Source: Methylomicrobium agile
Lineage (GTDB): Bacteria > Pseudomonadota > Gammaproteobacteria > Methylococcales > Methylomonadaceae
DNA: 64,000 bases
Reading direction: 5' to 3'
Assembly: GCF_000733855.1 (NCBI RefSeq)
Contig: NZ_JPOJ01000001.1
Location: 3,179,001-3,243,000 of the forward strand
Within the stretch, counting starts at the first letter, position 1, and the number at the start of each line of letters is the position of its first letter. The notes beneath the pieces were generated by a model that was not told where the DNA came from, ran no database searches, and saw nothing but the letters and a program-made list of their open reading frames with translations. Positions 1 through 6,360 of this stretch are shown here, piece by piece. Both the position numbers and the translations under genes were made by a program.

Positions 1-1494
1 CTGATCCATCTGGCAGGCATGTTGGGACGGAAGGTGATGATTTCTTCGGCCACCATTCCGCCCGATCTGGCCGAAGGCTATTTCAACGCTTACCGAAACG
101 GTTGGCGGCTGTTTGCGCAAAGCCGGAGGGTCAAGAGCCAAATCGGCTGCGCCTGGATCGACGAGTTCGATAGCCGGGTTCGAACGCTGCAAAACGCCGA
201 TTTGAGCGGCTACCGGCAAGCGCATGCCGGCTTTATCGAAAAACGCTGCGCCAACCTGCAAAACCCGGCTAAAACGCCGGTCAAGCGCATCGGCGAAATG
301 GTCGAATGCCCCGGGCCGGGCGGCGACTTAGACGGGCTCAAGCAATCCTATTTCGCCGCGATTCGGCAAACGATCGCGCGCCTGCACCGCCGCCATGCCT
401 TTCTTGAGCCCGACCACCGCAAGCGGGTATCGTTCGGCGTCGTGCGCATGGCCAATGTTACGCCCTGCGTCGAGTTGGCCCGTTATCTGGCGGCGGCCGG
501 CTGGCCCGAAGGCATCGATATCCGCGTCATGGCCTACCACAGCCGGCAGGTGTTGCTATTGCGTCATCACCAGGAACGGCATCTGGATGACGTGCTCAAG
601 CGCAACCGGCCCAACGCCGGTTGCGACGATCCAGTCATTCGAAGACATCTTCATGAAAGTCCTGCGGAAAATCTGATCTTTATCCTGGTCGCAACGCCGG
701 TCGAAGAAGTGGGGCGCGACCACGATTTCGACTGGGCCGTGGTGGAGCCGTCTTCCTACCGTTCGATCATCCAGTTGGCCGGACGCGTGCTGCGTCATCG
801 GGAGCTCGTGCCCTCGGAACCGAACATCGCGCTGCTGCAATACAACCTGCGGGCCTTGCTCGGGACGGACGGCGAACCGGCCTATTGTTACCCCGGTTAT
901 GAAGACAAAAACAACCGCCTGAATACGCACGATTTATCGGAGCTGATTCCGGCGACGCAATTGTCGAGCATCGATGCCCTGCCGCGCATCCGGTGCAGCG
1001 CCAAGCCGCAGCCCGGAAATAATCTGGCCGATCTGGAACATCGCCGTATTCAGTCGCTATTGACCGCTTATGTGCAATGCGGCCCCGAAAGTTTGCAGGG
1101 CTGGCTGGACGGCTGTTGGTGGTTGACCGGCTTGCCGCAAAATCTGACGCCGTTCCGCCAACAGACGTGCGAACAAACTTTGTATGATGTGCCGGACGAA
1201 AAAGGCAACTCCCGCTTTGTCGAAAAAACGTGCGAAGACGGCATCAATACCGTCGAAAAGACTTACAAAGTGTCTCGTGTGGAACTGACTGGCCGGGAGA
1301 AGGAACGCTGGTGGCTGCACCGCGACTATCGGGAACTGCTCGAACAGCAAGCCGAAAAATCCGGACTATCGCTGCTGGGGACGGCTTTACGCTACGGTGA
1401 GATCAACGTGGAAGTCTCTGAAAAAGATATCAACAACGGCAGATGCTTCGCGTATGGCGAACAATTGGGATTTTGGAAGATCGACGATCGTTAA
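1..1494 (+). CDS. cas3: Type I-F Cas2-3 helicase-nuclease, C-terminal part (cut by window edge)
   Basis: The reading frame is open from base 1, so this is the last 497 residues of a longer protein. In type I-F systems Cas2 is fused to Cas3, which unwinds and degrades DNA once the Csy complex has bound a target. Visible helicase motifs are SSAT (motif III) near residue 15, the VATPVEEVGRDHDFDWAVVEP segment split as motif V around residues 230-250, and QLAGRVLRHR (motif VI) near residue 260. The rest matches the C-terminal region of I-F Cas3. The Cas2 and HD nuclease parts would lie to the left, outside the window. The stop codon overlaps the stop of a convergent acetyltransferase gene. Identification rests on motifs plus the csy genes downstream; the family assignment is secure, completeness cannot be judged. 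Confidence 0.9.
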   Translation: MIHLAGMLGRKVMISSATIPPDLAEGYFNAYRNGWRLFAQSRRVKSQIGCAWIDEFDSRVRTLQNADLSGYRQAHAGFIEKRCANLQNPAKTPVKRIGEMVECPGPGGDLDGLKQSYFAAIRQTIARLHRRHAFLEPDHRKRVSFGVVRMANVTPCVELARYLAAAGWPEGIDIRVMAYHSRQVLLLRHHQERHLDDVLKRNRPNAGCDDPVIRRHLHESPAENLIFILVATPVEEVGRDHDFDWAVVEPSSYRSIIQLAGRVLRHRELVPSEPNIALLQYNLRALLGTDGEPAYCYPGYEDKNNRLNTHDLSELIPATQLSSIDALPRIRCSAKPQPGNNLADLEHRRIQSLLTAYVQCGPESLQGWLDGCWWLTGLPQNLTPFRQQTCEQTLYDVPDEKGNSRFVEKTCEDGINTVEKTYKVSRVELTGREKERWWLHRDYRELLEQQAEKSGLSLLGTALRYGEINVEVSEKDINNGRCFAYGEQLGFWKIDDR

Positions 1495-1985
1495 AGCAGC
1501 GGTTTCATTGCCGAGAAAGGCAGCACCAGCAGGTTTGGGGTGACGATCAACCTGATGAACCCGAATTTCTCGTAATAAGAAACCGCTCGATCGTCCTTTG
1601 CTTCGACGACGATACCCAGGATACCGACTTTTTCCGCCGCTTCCGCGGTAGTTTTGAAGGCATGAAAAATCAAGGCATCGCCGTAACCTCGACTCTGGAA
1701 ACGCTTGTCGACGGCGAGACGCCCCAACAGTAAAAAAGGCGCTTTCGCATAAGCTCCGAATTTCTCCTTGTCCGGCAAGGCATCGGTAACGACAGAGTCC
1801 GCGCTGATCGTGTAATAACCGATAATATGCCGGCCTTCCGATAGCACATAAACACGGCTCAGGCCGCGCTTTTGGTCCTGATTGGCGAAACGCTGCAAAT
1901 ACAGGTTCAGCGCCGGAACGCCGCAATCGAACGATTTTCGGTCATGCCTCTCGGGTTCCAAAAGCTCAAACTTCTTCATTATCAA
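1491..1985 (-). CDS. GNAT-family acetyltransferase toxin (TacT/AtaT-like)
   Basis: A 164-residue GNAT N-acetyltransferase. The acetyl-CoA loop is seen as RFQSRGYGDAL (about residues 94-104), and YYEKFGF near residue 138 carries the conserved tyrosine. Known relatives (TacT, AtaT, KacT) acetylate the amino group of aminoacyl-tRNA and stop translation. Its start overlaps the end of the DUF1778 antitoxin gene, the usual order for this toxin-antitoxin type; a start at 1979 (second methionine) is equally possible. Its stop (TTA at 1491-1493) overlaps the stop of cas2-3 on the other strand, so the module is fitted exactly into the I-F locus between cas2-3 and csy1, a place where most I-F operons are continuous. 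Substrate is inferred from family only. Confidence 0.85.
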   Translation of the reverse strand: MIMKKFELLEPERHDRKSFDCGVPALNLYLQRFANQDQKRGLSRVYVLSEGRHIIGYYTISADSVVTDALPDKEKFGAYAKAPFLLLGRLAVDKRFQSRGYGDALIFHAFKTTAEAAEKVGILGIVVEAKDDRAVSYYEKFGFIRLIVTPNLLVLPFSAMKPLL

Positions 1986-2256
1986 TTATTTTTTTATAAG
2001 TGGAGGCTGCTTTTTTCATACGTTCGGTAGGTTCTGGCGGATTATCCAGCATCTCGAAAAACACCCGCCAATCTTCCTCGCCAAAGTGCGTAGACTCATG
2101 TTCGGCAATAATCGCCTCTGCTTTTTCGCGGATACATTGCCGTGTGAATTTACTTTTATCCAAATCGACGTAGCTTCTGGCCCGTTCCAGTAACTCCAAG
2201 GTTATCGCGTCCATGCGGACCTTTAAGATATTTTGATGGTTTGATTCGCTTTTCAT
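1966..2256 (-). CDS. DUF1778 (TacA-like) antitoxin
   Basis: A 96-residue protein of the DUF1778 antitoxin family. The N-terminal part (residues 12-50) resembles a ribbon-helix-helix DNA-binding fold, and the C-terminal part (LDNPPEPTERMKKAA) resembles the toxin-neutralising tail of TacA/AtaR. It starts upstream of and overlaps the GNAT toxin by about 20 bp, giving a two-gene operon. The start ATG at 2256 is preceded by a GGGTG ribosome-binding site about six bases away. An inverted repeat just upstream (2257-2286) is a likely autoregulatory operator. Antitoxin-toxin repression of the shared promoter is established for this family; here it is inferred. Confidence 0.85.
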   Translation of the reverse strand: MKSESNHQNILKVRMDAITLELLERARSYVDLDKSKFTRQCIREKAEAIIAEHESTHFGEEDWRVFFEMLDNPPEPTERMKKAASTYKKIIDNEEV

Positions 2257-2290
2257 ATATCACCCTTTGTTCAAGTTCGGTGATATTGTA
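2257..2290 (-). promoter_or_regulatory. Toxin-antitoxin operator and probable -10 box
   Basis: An inverted repeat ATATCACC (2257-2264) / GGTGATAT (2279-2286) sits directly before the antitoxin start codon and overlaps a minus-strand -10 like hexamer TACAAT (2285-2290). This is where TacA/AtaR-type antitoxins usually bind. No convincing -35 box is seen, so the promoter could be weak or transcription could come from the mini-CRISPR promoter upstream. Confidence 0.5.
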
Positions 2291-2353
2291 CCTACAAATA
2301 AAACAAAAATCGCCTATTTAGTGGGTACATATGGCGAATCGTATTGCCTTTAA

Positions 2354-2429
2354 ATTTAAAGCTGCCTGTGCGGCAGTGAATGCAACAACGTTCATAAAAC
2401 ATTTCTAAACTGCCTATTCGGCAGAGTTT
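2354..2429 (-). CRISPR. Degenerate I-F mini-CRISPR: two pseudo-repeats around a 20-nt guide
   Basis: Read on the minus strand, 2429-2402 matches the I-F array repeat at 20 of 28 positions and 2381-2354 at 22 of 28. Both keep a perfect five-pair stem CTGCC/GGCAG ending at G20, where Cas6f cuts, and the upstream one leaves the handle TTTAGAAA (array handle CTTAGAAA). Between them lie 20 nt (2401-2382), not the usual 32. The processed RNA would carry a guide beginning TGTTTTATGAACGTTGT. This guide matches a nearby site next to a CC PAM (2433-2454), with mismatches only at positions 6 and 12 of the first 17. The arrangement resembles CreA/CreR regulatory RNAs described for other type I systems. 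A weak hairpin (TCGCC/GGCGA followed by T5, 2337-2305) might terminate it. Confidence 0.85.
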
Positions 2430-2430
2430 C

Positions 2431-2436
2431 ATTATA
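2431..2436 (-). promoter_or_regulatory. -10 box of the mini-CRISPR promoter
   Basis: A perfect TATAAT on the minus strand lies five bases upstream of the first pseudo-repeat. Transcription would begin around 2424-2426, just before the stem of that repeat, so the RNA would keep the Cas6f hairpin. The -35 region (about 2454-2459, TTCAAC) is poor, which fits a promoter open to control. The box lies inside the sequence matched by the mini-CRISPR's own guide. Confidence 0.6.
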
Positions 2437-2454
2437 CAACTTTCATTAAACAGG
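2433..2454 (-). promoter_or_regulatory. Predicted target site (PAM plus protospacer) of the mini-CRISPR guide
   Basis: On the minus strand CC (2454-2453) is followed by TGTTTAATGAAAGTTGT. This agrees with the guide at 15 of the first 17 positions; mismatches fall at 6 and 12, then 18-20 also differ. Type I effector complexes flip out every sixth base, so pairing would be continuous in practice. CC is the I-F PAM, and the array itself supports it (see overlapping spacers). Limited pairing should allow binding without cleavage. The site covers the mini-CRISPR -10 box and abuts the csy -35 box. Confidence 0.8.
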
Positions 2455-2515
2455 TTGAATTAAACTTTCTCCTGTAATACACTCTCATTTGACTTTATTT
2501 TGGAAGGATAGCAGC
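2455..2515 (+). promoter_or_regulatory. Promoter and ribosome-binding site of the csy operon
   Basis: TTGAAT (2455-2460) and TACACT (2478-2483) are spaced by 17 bp and form a plausible sigma-70 promoter; TGTAATAC just before gives an alternative -10. A strong AGGA (2505-2508) lies seven bases before the csy1 ATG at 2516. The -35 box begins one base after the PAM of the predicted crRNA target, so bound Csy complex should block it. Confidence 0.6.
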
Positions 2516-3712
2516 ATGTTAGACCCGGTATTGCAAACATTTTTGACGGGACGACTCAAGAGCTCGTCAAATCCGACTTTGCCAGAATTAGAAAAGGAGC
2601 TGGATGACTGGCTGCCAAAAGCAGCGAAAAAAGCTGGCAAATTGTTTCGAGTCAGTCACCCCGTTAAATTCAGCCACCCTGACGCTAAAAATACAAGCGA
2701 AGTTTGCGCATCTGCTTTGCACAGAAACGACGGTTTTTTACGGACGGGAAATAGCGATACTGACCTTGATACTATTTTCGATACGTCGGCAAATATACCT
2801 ATATGGAAATTTTTGGCTCTGCGGATGGCAGATGGTAAATCGGTCCTTGAACATCTGCAGCAAAACACCGAAGCGATCAAACAGCAACTGACGATCCCTT
2901 CAATGGACTATTCCGATATACGGACAGGCTTGTTAGCGATCACTGAGCTTTCCGGCACGATAAAAACCTCCGAAAAAATCAAACAAGTCTATTTTCCGAT
3001 CGAAGGCGGCTATCACCTGCTGTCGATTCTGACGCCTTCAGGCCTGGTGTTCAAATTGAAAGAACGCATCAACGCCATGCGTTTTTCGGAACAGGCCAAA
3101 CAAGCCCGCGACGACCGTCGCAATCAAGCGCATAACGAACATGGCTGCGACGAGATTTACAATCTGGCCGCGATCGGTTTCGGCGGCACCAAGCCGCAGA
3201 ACATCAGCATACTGAACAACCAAAACGGCGGCATTGCCTATTTGCTGCCTTCGTTGCCCCCGGTTTTGGCGCAACGCGTCGTCCGGCGGCCGAAATCCAG
3301 TTTCTTCAAGGACAGCCTGTACTTCAAGCCGTACCGGGAAGAGTTCTTGGCATTGCACCGACTGTTTATGGCAAAACCCAACAACATCGATATCCGTGAC
3401 GGTCGGGATGACTGGATCATTTCCATCGCCGAACGCGTGCTCGAAACGGTTGGGCAATTAAGACAGGAAACGGCGGGCTGGTCCGAAAACACGCGCTTGC
3501 CGTTGGCGCAAAAGATCTGGCTGGATTCCGCTTTCGATGTGCGGCGCGAGCAGGAAGACGAATGGCTCGCCGAAATCATCGTGAGTCTGGCCGATTGGTT
3601 CCGTATCGCCTATCGGAATGTCATCGGCGCGGAGAAAGCGATTGCGATGGGCGACGACGAACTGAAGCACATTAGAAAAGTGCTCGGTGAGCATGAGGAG
3701 CTTTTGCGATGA
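2516..3712 (+). CDS. csy1: Type I-F Cascade large subunit Csy1 (Cas8f)
   Basis: A 398-residue Csy1/Cas8f protein. It sits at the 5' end of the crRNA in the Csy complex and with Csy2 reads the CC PAM. The start at 2516 (MLDPVLQTFL) is chosen because of the AGGA seven bases upstream; the frame also opens at a TTG at 2489, with no ribosome-binding site. Supporting sequence: the N-terminal region with KLFRVSHPVKFSHP, a central GGTKPQNISILNN segment typical of Csy1, and a charged C-terminus. It overlaps csy2 by four bases (ATGA), so the two are translationally coupled. The gene has its own promoter, separated from cas2-3 by the toxin-antitoxin insert. Confidence 0.93.
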   Translation: MLDPVLQTFLTGRLKSSSNPTLPELEKELDDWLPKAAKKAGKLFRVSHPVKFSHPDAKNTSEVCASALHRNDGFLRTGNSDTDLDTIFDTSANIPIWKFLALRMADGKSVLEHLQQNTEAIKQQLTIPSMDYSDIRTGLLAITELSGTIKTSEKIKQVYFPIEGGYHLLSILTPSGLVFKLKERINAMRFSEQAKQARDDRRNQAHNEHGCDEIYNLAAIGFGGTKPQNISILNNQNGGIAYLLPSLPPVLAQRVVRRPKSSFFKDSLYFKPYREEFLALHRLFMAKPNNIDIRDGRDDWIISIAERVLETVGQLRQETAGWSENTRLPLAQKIWLDSAFDVRREQEDEWLAEIIVSLADWFRIAYRNVIGAEKAIAMGDDELKHIRKVLGEHEELLR

Positions 3713-4584
3713 ACCGGTTCTTGATCGTCCCACAACTGAAAATCCACAACGCCAACGCGCTGTCCAGCCCTTATACCCTCGGCTTTCCGGCGATGACCGC
3801 CTGGTTCGGCGGCATCCATGCCCTGCAGTGCCAACTGAATGCCGGCGTATTCGGAAGCTTGCGCTTTACCCGCGCCGCCGTCGCCTGCCATCGGATCGAT
3901 CTGCAAACCTATAAAGGACCGGGCGATTTCGTCCATTCGATCGTGGGCACCGGCAACCCGCTTGATAAAACCGGCGAGCGCCCGTCTTTCATCGAAGAAG
4001 CCCGCTGTCACTTGACCGTATCGTTGGCGATTGAGTACCAGGGTGTCGGCCAGGACGATAGCGCAAAACTCACCCAGGCCGTGGAAAGCCGGCTTTATCA
4101 ATTGAAACTGGCCGGCGGCGATATTCTATCGTTCAAAGCACCGGAAACGCTGTCAATCGACGGCGACAACGAACTGGCCAGACTGATCCGCAAGCTGATG
4201 CCGTCCTACGTGTTGCAGGAACGCCGCGAACTGATGGCCGAAGCGATGCGGAACGGCCAGGATGCGATCGACGCCTTATTGAGTTATCTCAAAGTCGAAC
4301 ACCGCAGCCGGCTTCTCGACAACGGCAAAGGCGAATGGACCGCCAAGCGTAAAGCCGAGGGCTGGCTGGTGCCGATTGCGACCGGCTTTCACGGCATTAC
4401 CGAATTAGGCTTCGCCGAAAACCAGCGCGATCCCGGTACGCCGCACCGTTTTGCCGAAAGTCTGGTCACGCTCGGCGAGTTCGTGATGCCGTACCGGATC
4501 AAGCGCCTGGACGACCTGCTTTGGCACACCCGCTACGATGCCGAAAACAACTTCTACCTTTGTCAACAAAACAACCGCTCTTAA
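3709..4584 (+). CDS. csy2: Type I-F Cascade subunit Csy2 (Cas5f)
   Basis: A 291-residue Csy2/Cas5f. It pairs with Csy1 at the crRNA 5' handle. The N-terminus (FLIVPQLKIHNANALSSPYT then GFPAMTAWFGGIHALQ, about residues 3-42) is the conserved RAMP-like start of the family. It begins inside the csy1 stop codon region and is followed after 17 bases by csy3. Length is a little shorter than the about 320 residues common in Pseudomonas. No defect is seen. Confidence 0.93.
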   Translation: MNRFLIVPQLKIHNANALSSPYTLGFPAMTAWFGGIHALQCQLNAGVFGSLRFTRAAVACHRIDLQTYKGPGDFVHSIVGTGNPLDKTGERPSFIEEARCHLTVSLAIEYQGVGQDDSAKLTQAVESRLYQLKLAGGDILSFKAPETLSIDGDNELARLIRKLMPSYVLQERRELMAEAMRNGQDAIDALLSYLKVEHRSRLLDNGKGEWTAKRKAEGWLVPIATGFHGITELGFAENQRDPGTPHRFAESLVTLGEFVMPYRIKRLDDLLWHTRYDAENNFYLCQQNNRS

Positions 4585-4601
4585 CGCAAGGAAAACCGAT
4601 C

Positions 4602-5639
4602 ATGGCCAATAAAAACAACAACCTCGTTTCCGCTTCGGTACTGGCATTCGAAAAAAAACTGGTGCCTTCGGACGGACGATTATACGGCACGACCTGGGAA
4701 CGCCGGGTCGAACAGGCAACAGCCTTGACACTGCAGGAAAAGTCGGTGCGCGGTACCATCTCCAACCGCCTGAAAAAAGCCTTGCAGGACGATCCGGCCA
4801 AACTGGACGCCACAATCGAAAATCCCAACCCACAAACCGTCGACAGTTGCGCGCTGGGCAGCGACCAGGACACGTTGAAATTGACCTTCACACTGAAAAT
4901 CCTGAGCGGCGTGGAAAAACCCTCGGCCTGCAACAGCGCTGAATTCAATGCCAGCTATGCCAAATCCGCAAAAGCTTATATCGATAGCGAAGGTTTCCGC
5001 GACTTGGCCTCGCGTTATGCGGCCAATATCGCCAACGGTCGTTTTTTGTGGCGCAACCGGGTCGGCACGGAAAAGATCGAGGTTGCGGTCAAGGTGTTGA
5101 ATCAAGGCGATCGCTCCGCATGGCTATTCGATGCCAAGGCCGTCAGCACCCGGTATTTCGACAATCCCGATCCGCAAATTGCCGAATTGGCCGGCAAAAT
5201 CGCGGATGCCTTATCCGGCAAAACCGAATTCCTGTTGCTGGAAGTCAACGCGTATGCGCAGGTCGGTCTGGCGCAGGACGTTTATCCGAGCGAAGAACTG
5301 GTGCTGGACAAAGGCAGCAGCAAATCGAAAAAAAGCAAAATCCTTTATGAGATTGACGGCATCGCCGGCATGCATTCGCAAAAAATCGGCAACGCCTTGC
5401 GCACGATCGATACCTGGTATCCAGGCTACGATGAGGCGCAAATTGGGCCGATCGCAATAGAGCCTTACGGTGCCGTCACCAATCTGGGCAAAGCCTACCG
5501 CACGCCCAAGGATAAAGCCGATTTTTACACGCTGTTCGACCGCTTCGCGCGCGGCGAAAAATTGGCCGAGAACGACGAACACTATGTGATGGCGGTCTTG
5601 GTACGCGGCGGCGTTTTCGGCGAGAGCGGCAAGGACTGA
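4602..5639 (+). CDS. csy3: Type I-F Cascade backbone subunit Csy3 (Cas7f)
   Basis: A 345-residue Csy3/Cas7f, the protein present in six copies along the crRNA that forms the backbone and makes every sixth base flip out. The start at 4602 (MANKNNNLVSASVLAFEKKL) follows an AAGGAAAA ribosome-binding site; the frame is open further upstream inside csy2, but that N-terminus does not resemble the family. Conserved pieces are LVPSDGRLYGTTWE (about residues 22-35), the RYAANIANGRFLWRNRVG segment and a SQKIGNALRTIDTWYP block. Ends two bases before csy4. Confidence 0.94.
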   Translation: MANKNNNLVSASVLAFEKKLVPSDGRLYGTTWERRVEQATALTLQEKSVRGTISNRLKKALQDDPAKLDATIENPNPQTVDSCALGSDQDTLKLTFTLKILSGVEKPSACNSAEFNASYAKSAKAYIDSEGFRDLASRYAANIANGRFLWRNRVGTEKIEVAVKVLNQGDRSAWLFDAKAVSTRYFDNPDPQIAELAGKIADALSGKTEFLLLEVNAYAQVGLAQDVYPSEELVLDKGSSKSKKSKILYEIDGIAGMHSQKIGNALRTIDTWYPGYDEAQIGPIAIEPYGAVTNLGKAYRTPKDKADFYTLFDRFARGEKLAENDEHYVMAVLVRGGVFGESGKD

Positions 5640-5641
5640 GC

Positions 5642-6229
5642 ATGAAAGTCTATCAGGACATCAATTTGTTGCCCGATGCCGAAATCGGCCTGCATTTTTT
5701 ATGGGAAAAAGTCTATCAACAGGTGCATCTGGCGTTAGTGGAAATGCAGGACGCCGACGGCAAAGTGCCGATCGGCATCGCGCTACCGGCGTACGATGCG
5801 GAAAATCGCCGGTTGGGCCATAAGCTGCGGCTGTTGGCCGAAACGGAACGCCAGCTCGAACAGTGCAATGTACGGGAATGGCTAAGCCGTCTCAGCGATT
5901 ATGTCCACTTGACTCAAATCCGCGCCATTCCCGATCGCGTTCGAACCCATGCCTATTACCGGCGCATCCAGTCGAAAAGCAGTAGCGCCAGACTGGCGAG
6001 ACTGGCAAGGCGCAAAGCCGAACGGGAAAACATCGGTATCGAACTGGCGATTGCAACGTTCGAAAACTGCGTGGAGCAGCGCATCGAGGCGCCTTTCGTA
6101 TGGATGAAAAGCCAAAGTAGCGGGGAAAGATTCCGTTTGTTTATTGAGTATGTGGAAACCGGTGAACCGACGAAAGGCGGTTTTAGCACCTATGGATTGA
6201 GCCATTCAAGCAGCGTTCCCGTTTTTTGA
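5642..6229 (+). CDS. cas6f: Type I-F crRNA endonuclease Csy4 (Cas6f)
   Basis: A 195-residue Cas6f, which cuts the precursor crRNA after G20 of each repeat and stays bound to the hairpin. Histidine 29 (in YQQVHLALV) aligns with the catalytic His29 of Pseudomonas Csy4. Residues 110-130 form an arginine/lysine-rich helix (SKSSSARLARLARRKAER) like the one that grips the repeat stem, and the C-terminus FSTYGLSHSSSVPVF is the usual ending with the final phenylalanine. It closes the csy operon and is followed directly by the leader and array. It would also be the enzyme to process the mini-CRISPR RNA upstream of csy1. Confidence 0.94.
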   Translation: MKVYQDINLLPDAEIGLHFLWEKVYQQVHLALVEMQDADGKVPIGIALPAYDAENRRLGHKLRLLAETERQLEQCNVREWLSRLSDYVHLTQIRAIPDRVRTHAYYRRIQSKSSSARLARLARRKAERENIGIELAIATFENCVEQRIEAPFVWMKSQSSGERFRLFIEYVETGEPTKGGFSTYGLSHSSSVPVF

Positions 6230-6360
6230 CCAATGCCGGAAATAGCTTTTTAAAAATACAGAAAAATCAATTAGTTGTCTTAGATGGGTTTTTCGTTGGT
6301 AAAAACGGAAAATTCCGTCCAAGGTATTGTTATGCTTATCTAAATTGAAGTCGATCCACA
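6230..6360 (+). promoter_or_regulatory. Leader of the I-F array with an IHF-type site
   Basis: A 131-bp AT-rich stretch between csy4 and the first repeat. AATCAATTAGTTG at 6265-6277 fits the IHF consensus WATCAANNNNTTR without a mismatch. IHF bending of the leader is known to be needed for spacer integration in I-E and I-F systems. The array promoter must also lie here, but no single pair of boxes stands out. Confidence 0.65.

Noticed and set aside
2331-2408. Plus-strand 25-residue frame (MANRIAFKFKAACAAVNATT...) over the mini-CRISPR
   Set aside because: No clear ribosome-binding site, and its sequence is explained by the antisense of the pseudo-repeats. A small toxin cannot be fully excluded.
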